Part shown: in pieces, positions 51,288 through 60,533 of the stretch | How the letters are laid out: every line of letters starts with the position of its first letter | Numbering within the stretch: the stretch's first letter is position 1 | Assembly: GCA_020637775.1 (NCBI GenBank) | Contig: JACKJV010000006.1 | Coordinates: 124,001-188,000 of the forward strand | Direction of reading: 5' to 3' | Origin: Brucellaceae bacterium | GTDB taxonomy: Bacteria; Pseudomonadota; Alphaproteobacteria; Rhizobiales; Rhizobiaceae | DNA length: 64,000 nt | The notes under the pieces: generated by a model | What the model was told of the DNA's origin: nothing | Seen by the model: only the letters and a program-made list of their open reading frames with translations | The model's database searches: none | Translations under genes and position numbers: made by a program

Positions 51288-52357
51288 TCGACGATCTCCC
51301 AGTCCGCGCCATTGAAACGCAAAAGCCGGTAGGGGTTCTGTGCGCGGTCGCCCGTGGCATTGAAAGCCAGCGTGCCGGCGGGGGTCTCGAAGGTGCGGCC
51401 ATCGAGGCGTTCATGCCAGCCCTGCGCGGTTTCAGGCGCGCCGTTTCCGATGGCCTGCAGCGCGATGGAGGCGGCGATGAAGCCCGGCGTGACATAGCCT
51501 TCGGCGACGATGCCTCCGGCGGCCAGGCTCGCGCGGATGCCGTCCGGCAACGCATCGTTGGGGTCGGGCATGGCGACCGCCAGCGTGCCCGGGGGCAGGC
51601 GGATATCGGATGTGTCGCGGACCAGTGCCTCGCCGCCCGCCAATGTCATGGGCGCGTCCAGTTCCGCCAGGTCGCGCGCCAGGATGGCGGCGTCCTGCCG
51701 GTCGCCGCCTATAAAGACATGGGTGGCGCCGGTTCGTTTCAGCCGGCCCGCAAGGCCGATCTGGTTGGGCAATTGCGGGCGGAACGTATCGATGAAAACC
51801 GGTTCGAGGCCGGCCAGTTCCGCCTGGAGGCGCACGGTTTCGGCCAGCTCGCGGGCCAGGATGGTGCCATCGTCCACGATGGCGAAGAACTCGGCGCGCC
51901 AGCGCCGCGGAATGATGTTTCCTGCGGCGGTGCGTTCGGCGTCGGCACGCGGTGCGGTGCGCCAGATCAGCCAGCCGGTCTTCTCGCGGCTGTCGGTCAG
52001 CGCATCGGTGCGCACACCGGGTGTGACGACAGGAATGTTGGCCTGTGTGAGCAGCGGCAAGGCGGCTTCCAGCGCCTCGGTACACATGAAACCCACCACG
52101 ATCGCCGCACCTTCGGAAATCATGTTGCGCGCGGCCGCCTCGCCGCCTTCGGCCGAACAGGCGGTGTCGGCGGCGATGATGGTGTGACCGGCGGCGGCGG
52201 CGGCGCGCACACCCGCCTCCATCTGCCGCCCGAGGCGTTCGGCGAAGCCGGACAGAGGCGCGGCAAAGCCGATCGTCGCAGCGTTCGCGCGTGCCGGCAG
52301 ACCGCATGCGGCCACCAGGGCGAGGGCGAGGGCTATATATCCACGGCGCAACAGCAC
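51284..52357 (-). CDS. Periplasmic amino-acid-binding protein (LivJ-like)
   Basis: A 357-residue type I periplasmic binding protein. A signal peptide of about 25 residues (...GLPARANA) and the fold TIGFAAPLSG ... IVVGFMCTEA ... VTPGVRTD are typical of branched-chain amino acid receptors. The start is GTG at 52357, with GGAG at seven bases; the TTG at 52417 has none. No permease or ATPase genes are adjacent, so its transporter partner is elsewhere or absent. Downstream is the coupled P1 peptidase. Confidence 0.75.
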   Translation of the reverse strand: MLLRRGYIALALALVAACGLPARANAATIGFAAPLSGFAERLGRQMEAGVRAAAAAGHTIIAADTACSAEGGEAAARNMISEGAAIVVGFMCTEALEAALPLLTQANIPVVTPGVRTDALTDSREKTGWLIWRTAPRADAERTAAGNIIPRRWRAEFFAIVDDGTILARELAETVRLQAELAGLEPVFIDTFRPQLPNQIGLAGRLKRTGATHVFIGGDRQDAAILARDLAELDAPMTLAGGEALVRDTSDIRLPPGTLAVAMPDPNDALPDGIRASLAAGGIVAEGYVTPGFIAASIALQAIGNGAPETAQGWHERLDGRTFETPAGTLAFNATGDRAQNPYRLLRFNGADWEIVE

Positions 52358-52516
52358 TTTGCGGCTCCAGAAGGGGCTTTCCGGCTCACCGTTATCGCCC
52401 AGGGCGGGTTGGCGCAACCGGTTTGCCTTGCATGAACCGACACTGCGCCTATATAGCCGGGTTTATCCGGGCGGTTCGGCCGCTCTCATGTACCAGTTCC
52501 GGGCGGGTTTCTTTCC

Positions 52517-53008
52517 TTGTTGCATCCAAAGCCAGTTGACGGTCAGGCCTATCGCGACGCCATGGCGCGATTTGCCGGCCAGGTTCACCTCATCACCAGC
52601 GACGGCCCGGCCGGGCGGCGCGGAACCACCGTGATCGCCGCCTGTTCGGTCTCCGACGATCCGCCCACGGTGCTGGTCTGCCTGAACCGCCACAACCCCA
52701 ACAACCAGACGATCTTCGACAATGGCGTGTTCGCGCTCAACACCCTGGCGCAGCCGCATCAGGCGCTGTCGCAGGCCTTTGCCGGACTGGGCGGCATGAA
52801 CCAGGACGAGCGCTTCTCGCTTGGCGAATGGAGCACACTTTCCACCGGTTCGCCGGTGCTGAAAGGTGCGATGGCGGTCTTCGACTGCGTCGTCGAGGAA
52901 GCGCGCGACTTCGCGACCCATCGTGTCCTTTTTGGCAAGGTGACAGGCCTTGCAACGGGCGATAGTCTCGATCCGCTCATCTATTTCAACAGGTCGTACC
53001 GCGCCTGA
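52517..53008 (+). CDS. Flavin reductase-like protein
   Basis: A 163-residue FMN-binding split-barrel reductase, as used by two-component monooxygenases. Conserved YRDAMARFAGQVHLIT, VSDDPPTVLVCLNR and FALNTLA. The frame has no ATG upstream of the homology: TTG at 52517 or 52520 is the best start, ATG 52562 would cut the first helix. No oxygenase partner is nearby. Confidence 0.8.
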   Translation: MLHPKPVDGQAYRDAMARFAGQVHLITSDGPAGRRGTTVIAACSVSDDPPTVLVCLNRHNPNNQTIFDNGVFALNTLAQPHQALSQAFAGLGGMNQDERFSLGEWSTLSTGSPVLKGAMAVFDCVVEEARDFATHRVLFGKVTGLATGDSLDPLIYFNRSYRA

Positions 53009-53042
53009 TGCGCTTGCGGCCGAACCCCCTGGGAGGAGGGTC

Positions 53043-53963
53043 ATGAAGGCGCCCACGCAGCCACAATCCATCGACGAAACGCTGGACCTGCTCCAGAGCC
53101 AGAACTACGTGGCCGACCGCGCGCTGGCGACCGTGCTGTTTCTCGCCCTGCGCATGAAGCGGCCGCTTTTCCTGGAAGGCGAGGCGGGCGTCGGCAAGAC
53201 CGAGATCGCCAAGGTTCTGGCCGGCGCGCTGGGACGCGATCTCATCCGGCTGCAATGCTATGAAGGGCTCGACGTCTCCTCGGCGGTCTATGAGTGGAAC
53301 TATGCCGCCCAGATGATCGAAATCCGGATGGACGAAGCGGCGGGCGAAACCGACCGCGACGCGATGGAGAAGAACGTCTTCTCCGAAAAGCACCTGATCC
53401 GCCGGCCGGTGCTGCAGGCGCTGGAGCAGGGCATCAACGGCGCGCCGGTTTTCCTGATCGACGAACTGGACCGCACCGACGAGGCCTTCGAGGCCTTCCT
53501 GCTGGAAATCCTGTCGGACTACCAGGTCACCGTGCCGGAACTGGGCACGATCAAGGCCGCCGAACCGCCCATCGTCATCATCACGACCAACCGCACACGC
53601 GAGATCCACGATGCGCTGAAGCGGCGCTGCCTCTATCATTGGGTCGATTATCCGACAGCCGAGCGGGAACTGGAAATCGTCGCCCGCAAGGCGCCCGGCG
53701 CCAACCAGCGGCTTTCGGCCGAGGTGGTCGCCTTCATCCAGAAGCTGCGCGAGATGGACCTGTTCAAGGTGCCGGGCGTGGCGGAGACCATCGACTGGGC
53801 CTCGGCGCTGACCGAGCTGGACAAGGTGGCGCTCGACCCGGAAACGGTGTCCGATACGATCGGGGTTCTCCTGAAATACCAGGACGACATCGCGCGCATC
53901 CAGCAGGGCGAAGGCCATCGCATCCTCAAGGAGGTCAAGCAGGAACTTTCCAGCGCGGAATGA
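53043..53963 (+). CDS. MoxR-family AAA+ ATPase (CoxD-like)
   Basis: A 306-residue AAA+ ATPase. Walker A GEAGVGKT at residues 46-53, Walker B FLIDELDRTDEAFEAFLLE later. In CO dehydrogenase clusters the CoxD ATPase and the VWA protein CoxE, both present here in order, mature the molybdenum active site. GGGAGGAGGG ribosome site. Confidence 0.88.
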   Translation: MKAPTQPQSIDETLDLLQSQNYVADRALATVLFLALRMKRPLFLEGEAGVGKTEIAKVLAGALGRDLIRLQCYEGLDVSSAVYEWNYAAQMIEIRMDEAAGETDRDAMEKNVFSEKHLIRRPVLQALEQGINGAPVFLIDELDRTDEAFEAFLLEILSDYQVTVPELGTIKAAEPPIVIITTNRTREIHDALKRRCLYHWVDYPTAERELEIVARKAPGANQRLSAEVVAFIQKLREMDLFKVPGVAETIDWASALTELDKVALDPETVSDTIGVLLKYQDDIARIQQGEGHRILKEVKQELSSAE

Positions 53964-53967
53964 TGCC

Positions 53968-55230
53968 ATGAGCGAAGCCCCCGCCGAGAAGAGACTGCCG
54001 AATGCCGCCAAGCCGGACGGGCGGATCGCCGACAATATCGTCTATTTCGCGCGCACGCTGCGCAAGGCCGGCATGCGCGTCGGCCCGGCCTCCATCGTGG
54101 AGGCCATCGCCGCGGTGGAGGCGGCGGGCATCGGTTCGCGCGATGATTTCTACTGGACGCTGCATGCGGTCTTCGTGAAGCGGCGTGAGGACCGGCCGGT
54201 TTTCGACGAGGCATTCCGGCTCTACTGGCGCTCGCGCGAGCTGATCGAGAAGATGATCGCGATGTTCTCGCCGCAGGCGGCGCCCAACCGTGAGCCGGAA
54301 AAGCAGCGACCGGGCGAAAGCCGCGTTTCGCAGGCCATGTTCGAAGGCCGCGAGAAGGACCGTCCGTTGCAGGAGCAGCCGGAAATCGAGGTGGATGCCC
54401 GTTTCACCTTTTCAGGCAACGAGGTGCTGCGCCAGAAGGACTTTGCCCAGATGACGGCAAAGGAACTGGATGAGGCACGCCAGGCGCTGATGACGCTGCA
54501 CATGCCCTTCGACATGGTCAAGACGCGGCGCTTCCGGCCCGATGCGCGGGGACGGCGGCACGATCCGCGGGCGACCATGCGCGCGGCCATGCGCACGGGC
54601 GGGGATTTCATCCTGCCGAAGTTCCGCTCGCCGCGGGAGGTGCATCCGCCGCTGGTGGTGCTGGCCGACATTTCCGGCTCGATGAGCCAGTACACGCGCA
54701 TCTTCCTGCATTTCATGCATGCGCTGACAGCCAGGCGGCGCAAGGTACACACCTTCGTTTTCGGGACCCGCCTGACCAACCTGACACGCTCGATGCGCTA
54801 TCGCGATCCTGACGAGGCGCTGGCGGAATGTTCCGATCTGGTGAAGGACTGGTCCGGCGGTACCCGGATCGGCGAGGCGCTGCACACGTTCAACCGGCTG
54901 TGGTCGCGCCGGGTGCTTTCGCAGGGCGCGGTGGTCCTGCTGATCACCGACGGGCTGGAGCGCGACGAGATCGGCAGCCTGGAAACGGAGATGGAGCGGC
55001 TGCACAAGTCGTGCCGCCGGCTGGTCTGGCTCAACCCGCTGCTGCGCTTCGACGGGTTCGAGGCGCGCGCGCGCGGCGTGAAGGCCATGCTTCCGCATGT
55101 TGACGAATTCCGCGCGGTGCACAACCTTGAAGCCCTTGGCGATCTCGTGGCCAGCCTCGGGTCGGCAGGGACGCGCGATGCCGATCCGCGGCGCTGGCTC
55201 CAGGCAGTGGAGCAGGTGGCTGCGGGATAG
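53968..55230 (+). CDS. VWA-domain protein, CoxE-like
   Basis: A 420-residue protein whose second half is a von Willebrand A domain with MIDAS DISGSMS (residues 234-240) and TDGLE. N-terminal half is helical and charged. Partner of the MoxR ATPase four bases upstream. Together they form a chaperone pair for a molybdenum hydroxylase. Confidence 0.87.
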   Translation: MSEAPAEKRLPNAAKPDGRIADNIVYFARTLRKAGMRVGPASIVEAIAAVEAAGIGSRDDFYWTLHAVFVKRREDRPVFDEAFRLYWRSRELIEKMIAMFSPQAAPNREPEKQRPGESRVSQAMFEGREKDRPLQEQPEIEVDARFTFSGNEVLRQKDFAQMTAKELDEARQALMTLHMPFDMVKTRRFRPDARGRRHDPRATMRAAMRTGGDFILPKFRSPREVHPPLVVLADISGSMSQYTRIFLHFMHALTARRRKVHTFVFGTRLTNLTRSMRYRDPDEALAECSDLVKDWSGGTRIGEALHTFNRLWSRRVLSQGAVVLLITDGLERDEIGSLETEMERLHKSCRRLVWLNPLLRFDGFEARARGVKAMLPHVDEFRAVHNLEALGDLVASLGSAGTRDADPRRWLQAVEQVAAG

Positions 55231-55249
55231 GGCCGGGGAGGGCCTCCTG

Positions 55250-55588
55250 ATGAGCGAAACGACGGTACTGGACGAAGCCCGCGATCCGCTGATCATCGCG
55301 GAAAACTGGATGAAGGACGGCAAGGCCGTGGCCATTGCCACGGTGATGGAAACATGGGGTTCGGCGCCGCGCCCCGTCGGCAGCCATCTCGTCATCAACG
55401 AGGATGCCGATTTCGAGGGATCGGTGTCCGGGGGCTGCGTTGAAGGGGCGGTTGTCGCCGAGGCGATGGACATCCTTGAGAGCGGCGAGCCGCGCATGCT
55501 GGAATTCGGCGTGGCCGACGAGACGGCCTGGCGGGTGGGCCTTTCCTGCGGCGGGCGCATCCGTGTTTATGTGGAACGGCTGGGCTGA
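55250..55588 (+). CDS. XdhC/CoxI-type protein, N-terminal domain
   Basis: A 112-residue protein equal to the N-terminal domain of XdhC/CoxI: GSAPRPVGSHL and GSVSGGCVEGAVV. XdhC proteins bind and sulfurate the molybdenum cofactor for xanthine-dehydrogenase-type enzymes. The two XdhC halves are here separate genes, six bases apart. Confidence 0.85.
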   Translation: MSETTVLDEARDPLIIAENWMKDGKAVAIATVMETWGSAPRPVGSHLVINEDADFEGSVSGGCVEGAVVAEAMDILESGEPRMLEFGVADETAWRVGLSCGGRIRVYVERLG

Positions 55589-55594
55589 CGCATC

Positions 55595-56311
55595 ATGGAT
55601 CCGTTGAACCTGAAGAAACTGAATGCCGCGCGGCGGGCCCGGCAGGCCGTGGCGCTGGTGACGTCGATCGCCGACGGGCGCGACCGGATCGTGCATGAGG
55701 GCGATCCGGTGGGCGGTGAACTCGGCGAGGCCCTGGCCAGGGCCTTCCGGTCGGGGAAATCGGGCATGGTGACGGCCGACGGGGCGGAATTCTTCATCAA
55801 CGTCCATCTGCCACCGGCGCGCATCGTGGTGATTGGTGCCGTCCATATCTCGCAGGCGCTGGCCCCCATGGCGAAGATCGCCGGTTTCGACATCGAGATC
55901 ATCGACCCGCGTACCGCCTTTGCCAGCCCGGAGCGCTTCGAGGGCGTGACGCTGCATGCCGACTGGCCGCAGAACGTGCTGCCGGAGCGGCCGTTCGACG
56001 CCTGGACGGCAGTGGCGGCTGTGACGCACGATCCCAAGATCGACGATCCGGCGCTGGAAGCGGCCCTGAAGGCCGATTGCTTCTATATCGGTGCGCTCGG
56101 CAGCCGGAAGACGCATGCCCGGCGTGTCGAACGGCTGACGCAGGGCGGTTTCCCGGAAGAACAGATCAACCGGATCGCCGCACCCATCGGACTCGATATC
56201 GGGGCAGCCAGTCCGGCGGAAATCGCGGTTGCCGTCCTTGCCCAGATCATCCGCGCGCTGCGGACCAGGGGACTGGCCGCGCCGCGTGCGCCCAAGGGGG
56301 AAGCGGCGTGA
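55595..56311 (+). CDS. XdhC-family protein, Rossmann domain
   Basis: A 238-residue protein with the XdhC C-terminal Rossmann-like region: VVIGAVHISQALAPMA, YIGALGSRKTHARR and DIGAASPAEIAVAVLA. It completes the preceding short gene. Its stop overlaps the GTG start of the MoeA/MobA fusion by four bases. Confidence 0.87.
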   Translation: MDPLNLKKLNAARRARQAVALVTSIADGRDRIVHEGDPVGGELGEALARAFRSGKSGMVTADGAEFFINVHLPPARIVVIGAVHISQALAPMAKIAGFDIEIIDPRTAFASPERFEGVTLHADWPQNVLPERPFDAWTAVAAVTHDPKIDDPALEAALKADCFYIGALGSRKTHARRVERLTQGGFPEEQINRIAAPIGLDIGAASPAEIAVAVLAQIIRALRTRGLAAPRAPKGEAA

Positions 56312-57924
56312 AGTTCGGTCCGCTTGCCGTCGCGCAGGCCCGGGGCGCGGTGCTGGCTCATGGCATTCAGGCCGGTGACAAGCGGCTGCGCAAGGGCACG
56401 GTCATCGATGCGGAAATCCAGGCGGTGCTGACGCGGGCGGGGATCGGAACCGTGATCGCCGCTCAACTTGCCGCCGGCGACACCGGAGAGGACGAAGCGG
56501 CTGCCCGCCTCGCCGGCGCCTTGCGCATCGGCGGCTGCACGCCGCGCCCGCCTGCAACAGGCCGGGTGAACATCCATGCCGACCATGACGGTGTCTTCAC
56601 CGTCTCCCGTGCGCTGGTGGACGCGATCAACCGGATCGACCCGGCCATCACGCTCGCCACCGTTCCCGACCATGCAGCCGTTCGTGAAGGCCAGATGGTG
56701 GCGACGGTGAAGATGATTCCGTTCGCGGTTTCCCGGCAGCATCTGGAAGCGGCGGAAGCCGTTGCATCCGGTGAAAGCGTCTTCTCCGTTCACGGCTACA
56801 CGCCGCGTCTTGCGGGCCTGGTCCAGACGGAACTGCCGACGGTCAAGACGTCGGTGCTTGCCAAGACGGCTGGCCTGACGGCGGGCCGGCTGGCACGCTC
56901 CGGCTCGCGTCTGGGCCGTGAATTGCGTTGTGCGCACGATGCCGGAGCGGTCGCGCAGGCGCTCGGCGACCTGAAGCGCGACCATGACCTTCTCATCGTC
57001 TTCGGGGCTTCGGCGATGGCCGATTTCGACGACGTCATTCCCGCAGCAATCCGCATGGCGGGCGGGCGTGTGGAGCGGGCCGGGATGCCGGTCGATCCCG
57101 GCAACCTGCTGGTTCTGGGCTGGATCGGCGATACGCCGGTCATCGGCGCACCGGGCTGTGCGCGCAGTCCGAAGGAAAATGGCTTCGACTGGGTGCTCGA
57201 CCGGCTGATGGCCGGCCTGCCGGTGACCGACCGGATCATTGCCGGGATGGGTGTCGGGGGGCTGCTGATGGAAATTGCCAGCCGACCGCAGCCGCGCGAG
57301 CGCGCGCGTTCGCCGGAGGTGCCGGCGATTGACGGAGTCGTGCTCGCCGCCGGCCAGTCGCGGCGCATGGGGCCATCCAACAAGCTGCTTTCGGTCTTCG
57401 ATGGGGAGCCCCTGATCCGGCGCACCGTGCGGGCGGCCCTTGAATCGGGCGCGTTGCGCAGCGTGAGCGTTGTCACCGGCCACGAGGCGGAACGCATCGC
57501 GGCGGCGCTGGAAGGGCTGGATGTCCGCATCGTGCACAATCGCGACCACGCAACGGGCATGGCGTCATCGCTGAAAGCCGGGCTGGCCGGGCGGGCGCAG
57601 GACGATGCAAGCGTCATGATCCTGCTGGGCGACATGCCGGGGATCGGGCCGGCGGAAATCCGTGCGCTTGCGAAGGCGCATGATGGCGGGCAGGTGGTTC
57701 GCGCCGCCCATGGCGGACAGCGCGGCAATCCGGTCATCCTGCCGGCGCGGGTGGTGGCGCGTGTGCCGCTGCTGGAAGGCGATACCGGCGCGCGGCACCT
57801 GATCGAGGCTTACGGACTGGAGGTGAGGGACGTGGATCTGGGCGCGGCGGCACTGACGGATGTCGATACGCCGGAAGCACTGGCGGCCGCCGGTGGTGTT
57901 CAATCCACGATTTCTGTTAAATGA
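56308..57924 (+). CDS. MoeA-like/MobA-like molybdenum cofactor fusion protein
   Basis: A 538-residue fusion. Residues about 1-340 resemble MoeA/MPT-binding domains; from about 346 a nucleotidyltransferase begins with LAAGQSRRMG, with GDMPGI further on, as in MobA and MocA, which attach GMP or CMP to molybdopterin. GTG start at 56308 is within the xdhC stop. It fits the XdhC-CoxDE set: together they would make a cytosine or guanine dinucleotide cofactor and insert it. No molybdenum enzyme subunit is in the window. Confidence 0.85.
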   Translation: MKFGPLAVAQARGAVLAHGIQAGDKRLRKGTVIDAEIQAVLTRAGIGTVIAAQLAAGDTGEDEAAARLAGALRIGGCTPRPPATGRVNIHADHDGVFTVSRALVDAINRIDPAITLATVPDHAAVREGQMVATVKMIPFAVSRQHLEAAEAVASGESVFSVHGYTPRLAGLVQTELPTVKTSVLAKTAGLTAGRLARSGSRLGRELRCAHDAGAVAQALGDLKRDHDLLIVFGASAMADFDDVIPAAIRMAGGRVERAGMPVDPGNLLVLGWIGDTPVIGAPGCARSPKENGFDWVLDRLMAGLPVTDRIIAGMGVGGLLMEIASRPQPRERARSPEVPAIDGVVLAAGQSRRMGPSNKLLSVFDGEPLIRRTVRAALESGALRSVSVVTGHEAERIAAALEGLDVRIVHNRDHATGMASSLKAGLAGRAQDDASVMILLGDMPGIGPAEIRALAKAHDGGQVVRAAHGGQRGNPVILPARVVARVPLLEGDTGARHLIEAYGLEVRDVDLGAAALTDVDTPEALAAAGGVQSTISVK

Positions 57925-57974
57925 ACTTTGGAAATACATTAACAAAACACAAAGCATAAAGTTCTTCTGGCTGC

Positions 57975-58136
57975 GTAAATCTTTTATTTACCATGAATTA
58001 CAAGGCTTTGTTAAGCCTGCCGGCACTACGGCTTCGTGCAGGCAGGGTTACAGGTAAAGTGAAGACGTCCGGCGACAAGCCGGGCCCGATTCATGGCGCC
58101 GACTCCTATGCCGTCAACAATCCCGGCATACCGGGA
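57975..58136 (+). promoter_or_regulatory. AT-rich leader with two inverted repeats before the secreted cassette
   Basis: GTAAAT (57975-57980) and ATTTAC (57986-57991) frame a five-base loop, and TCCCGG (58121-58126) with CCGGGA (58131-58136) a four-base one. The first 90 bases after 57924 are strikingly AT-rich in this GC-rich genome, which suggests a promoter or control region for the three genes that follow. No T-run follows either hairpin, so neither is a convincing terminator. Confidence 0.4.
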
Positions 58137-58166
58137 TGCCCGCAAGGGCTGTCAAAGGAGTATAAA

Positions 58167-58634
58167 ATGAAGTCTTTCCAGAAAATTCTCGTTGCTGCAG
58201 CGGTTCTGGCACCTGTCCAGTCTTTCGCGGCGTCCGGCGATGTTCCGTTCAACGGTACGATTGTCGATACCTGTGTCATCACGGTCGGCTCCGGCGGTAC
58301 GATCACGCCGAATTCCGCCTATACCGTGTTGAGCTCGAAAGAGGCGGGCGGCACCTCGGGCCGGGCTGCGCTGCTGGTGACCGGCAATTCCTATTCGGTG
58401 ACCGCCGAAGCGCCAACGGCCTGGTCGACGGCGCCTGCTTCCGCTTCGTCGGCGACGTTCGCCTCCGAATATGACCTGTCGGGCGCGAACACGGCCGCCA
58501 ATGTTACCGGGTCCACGGCGACGCGACTGGCCAACGGCACGACGAATGTCAATGTCGACCTGATCGCCACACTGCCGTCCGGAAACTACGAGGCCGGCAA
58601 TTATCGCGCGGTCGTCGTGTTGCGCTGCGAGTAA
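58167..58634 (+). CDS. Secreted beta-rich protein, pilin/spore-coat-U-like
   Basis: A 155-residue exported protein (signal to about residue 22, ...QSFAA). The mature part is Thr/Ser/Ala/Gly-rich with beta-strand pattern and two cysteines, one near the start (DTCVITV) and one at the end (LRCE), as in spore-coat-U/DUF4402-type fimbrial-fold proteins. Could be a surface fibre subunit; inference. First of three small secreted genes; AAAGGAG ribosome site. Confidence 0.65.
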   Translation: MKSFQKILVAAAVLAPVQSFAASGDVPFNGTIVDTCVITVGSGGTITPNSAYTVLSSKEAGGTSGRAALLVTGNSYSVTAEAPTAWSTAPASASSATFASEYDLSGANTAANVTGSTATRLANGTTNVNVDLIATLPSGNYEAGNYRAVVVLRCE

Positions 58635-58679
58635 GCGTCTGACCGGGGCGAAGACGCCCGAACAGGATCGAGGACAATC

Positions 58680-59072
58680 ATGACCACATCCAGACTGTTG
58701 ACCGGCGTCTTCGCGCTGGCGCTGTTGCCGTGCGCGGCCGCAGCCCAATCCATGTCGCCGATGCGCGCCGAAGTTCAGAGTTTCACCGACTCCTTCGCTG
58801 TGCGTGTCTATCCGGCGAACCCTTACCAGCACCGGATCCGTATCGAGGTGAAGGTCTATGACCAGAACTTCAGGGAGATCGAGGGTGCGATAGCGTCGCC
58901 TTCCGTCTTCACCCTCGGTTCGCGGTTTGCCCGTCCGGTCACCGTGATGGTGCCGTTCGACGGCGAGGCGCAACGCAAGGTCCGGATCTGTACCGAATCC
59001 GTTCCTTTTCCGGGGCAGACCACAACCATCAAGGCACAAATATGCGGAAAATTTCTTGGCAAACGGCTTTGA
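58680..59072 (+). CDS. Secreted small protein, pilus-chaperone-like pattern
   Basis: A 130-residue exported protein (signal to about residue 22). The strand pattern SPMRAEVQSFTDSFAVRVYP and SPSVFTLGSRFARPVTVMVP recalls the first domain of PapD-type chaperones, but only one domain exists and the family match is weak. Two cysteines may form a bond. It lies 45 bases after the pilin-like gene and its end overlaps the next gene by 31 bases. Confidence 0.5.
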   Translation: MTTSRLLTGVFALALLPCAAAAQSMSPMRAEVQSFTDSFAVRVYPANPYQHRIRIEVKVYDQNFREIEGAIASPSVFTLGSRFARPVTVMVPFDGEAQRKVRICTESVPFPGQTTTIKAQICGKFLGKRL

Positions 59073-59566
59073 CAAGCGCGGCCACGGGGCTGCTTGCGCT
59101 TTGCGTGCAGCCCGCATGGGCCGATGACGTCAATTACATCTCTCAGAACATCCAGGGCTTCAACCTGCCGGGTGTGCAGCTTCCGCAAGGGGCGGACGAG
59201 GTGCGCGCGGCGGACGGAACGACCTGCCGCTCGGCGGTGTCGGGAAATGGCGCCTATCTCGATGTCGGCGTCATCGGTACGCCGAAGTCGTCGGGGGCGG
59301 GCGGTTCCACGGCATCGGCCTATGGGCGGATCGTCATTCCGCTGAGCCGCAGCCCCAAGCGCCTCGACTGCTCGCAGCTCTATGCGCTGGAAGTGGAGCG
59401 GTTGAAGATGGAGCTTCGCCTGATGCAGATGGGCCTCGGCACCCAGGCGGCGGCAACCGATCCGGTCACCACTGCGTCGACGGAAGGCAAAGGTCGTTTG
59501 AACGGCAAGGCCGGGGGCGGCTCGTCGTGGGCCGATGAAGGCTGGACGACGAAGGGGCGGCAATGA
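59042..59566 (+). CDS. Secreted protein of unknown function, third cassette member
   Basis: A 174-residue exported protein (signal to about residue 27, ...QPAWA). Middle segment GNGAYLDVGVIGTP and the helix SQLYALEVERLKMELRLMQM are distinctive; the tail is Gly/Ser/Lys-rich. Two cysteines, TTCRS and LDCSQ. No family recognised. The 31-base overlap with the chaperone-like gene shows coupled translation. Confidence 0.5.
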   Translation: MRKISWQTALTSAATGLLALCVQPAWADDVNYISQNIQGFNLPGVQLPQGADEVRAADGTTCRSAVSGNGAYLDVGVIGTPKSSGAGGSTASAYGRIVIPLSRSPKRLDCSQLYALEVERLKMELRLMQMGLGTQAAATDPVTTASTEGKGRLNGKAGGGSSWADEGWTTKGRQ

Positions 59567-59645
59567 GTTCGGGAATGGCGCTTGCAGCGGAAACAGCGGC
59601 GCGGGGGTGTTGCATCGGCAATCGCCTTTGGTTCAACATGCCGCC

Positions 59646-60515
59646 ATGGTTCGCGCTGCCTTCCTTGCCACTGTCCTGTGCCTTGCTTCCGTTCTTCCGG
59701 CCGGCGCGCTGGAACTCGCGCCACACAAGGACCGGCTGTTTGCCTATCCGGCATTGCTGGAGGGCAGCGCGCCGCCGGCCTATCGCATTGTCGATTACCG
59801 GGAGATGCGTGATATCAACGGGCGCGACGCGGTCCCCGAACGGCGGGTGAAGGACGAGTATGTCTCTCTTTCCTTCGCCAGCCAGCGGGCCGATCTCGTG
59901 CTCAAGACCGGGGGGCTGTCGATTGCCCATGTCGCGGCCGGGCGGCGCAGCAAGGCAAGCCTGGTCGTCATCTACCTGCACGGGCAGGGCGGCACCCGCA
60001 TCCAGGGCGTTGCCGACTACACGTTCGGCGGCAATTTCAACCGGGTCCAGAACCTGGTGACAGCGGCCGGCGGGCTTTATCTTTCCCTCGATCTTTCCGA
60101 TTTCGAGAGCCGCGGCGCGGCAGAGGTCAAGGCGCTGGCAGACCACTATCTCCAGGCCTCGCCGGGCGCGCGCGTTTTTCTTGCCTGCGGTTCCATGGGC
60201 GGGCAATTGTGCTGGCGGCTGGCCCGCGACGGCGAGGTGGTTCGCCGCATGGGCGGGATGATGTTGCTGGGCTCCATGTGGGACGATGCGTTCACGGGCA
60301 GTGCGGCCTTTCGCGCGCGTGTGCCGGTTCTTTTCGGACATGGCAGCCGCGACACGGTCTTTCCCGTCGAACGCCAGGAAGCCTTTTTCCGCTCGATCCT
60401 GAAGACGGCACCGGACTATCCGGCCCGCTTCGTGCGTTTCGAAACGGGTACGCATGGCACGCCCATCCGCATGACGGACTGGCGGGAAACACTGAACTGG
60501 ATGCTGAACAACTGA
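59646..60515 (+). CDS. Exported alpha/beta hydrolase
   Basis: A 289-residue protein with signal peptide (about 1-22) and alpha/beta-hydrolase features: LHGQGGTRIQG, the nucleophile region ACGSMGGQ and late LFGHGSRDTVFP with a His in GTHGTP. Substrate unknown. The ATG at 59646 begins the signal peptide; the longer frame from 59535 is unlikely. Confidence 0.75.
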   Translation: MVRAAFLATVLCLASVLPAGALELAPHKDRLFAYPALLEGSAPPAYRIVDYREMRDINGRDAVPERRVKDEYVSLSFASQRADLVLKTGGLSIAHVAAGRRSKASLVVIYLHGQGGTRIQGVADYTFGGNFNRVQNLVTAAGGLYLSLDLSDFESRGAAEVKALADHYLQASPGARVFLACGSMGGQLCWRLARDGEVVRRMGGMMLLGSMWDDAFTGSAAFRARVPVLFGHGSRDTVFPVERQEAFFRSILKTAPDYPARFVRFETGTHGTPIRMTDWRETLNWMLNN

Positions 60516-60533
60516 TCCCCGGGAGGACATGAC

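Noticed and set aside
59563..59850. Short frame starting at the stop of the third secreted gene
   Set aside because: Overlaps the hydrolase signal peptide in another frame and lacks any recognisable sequence; the ATGA overlap appears coincidental.
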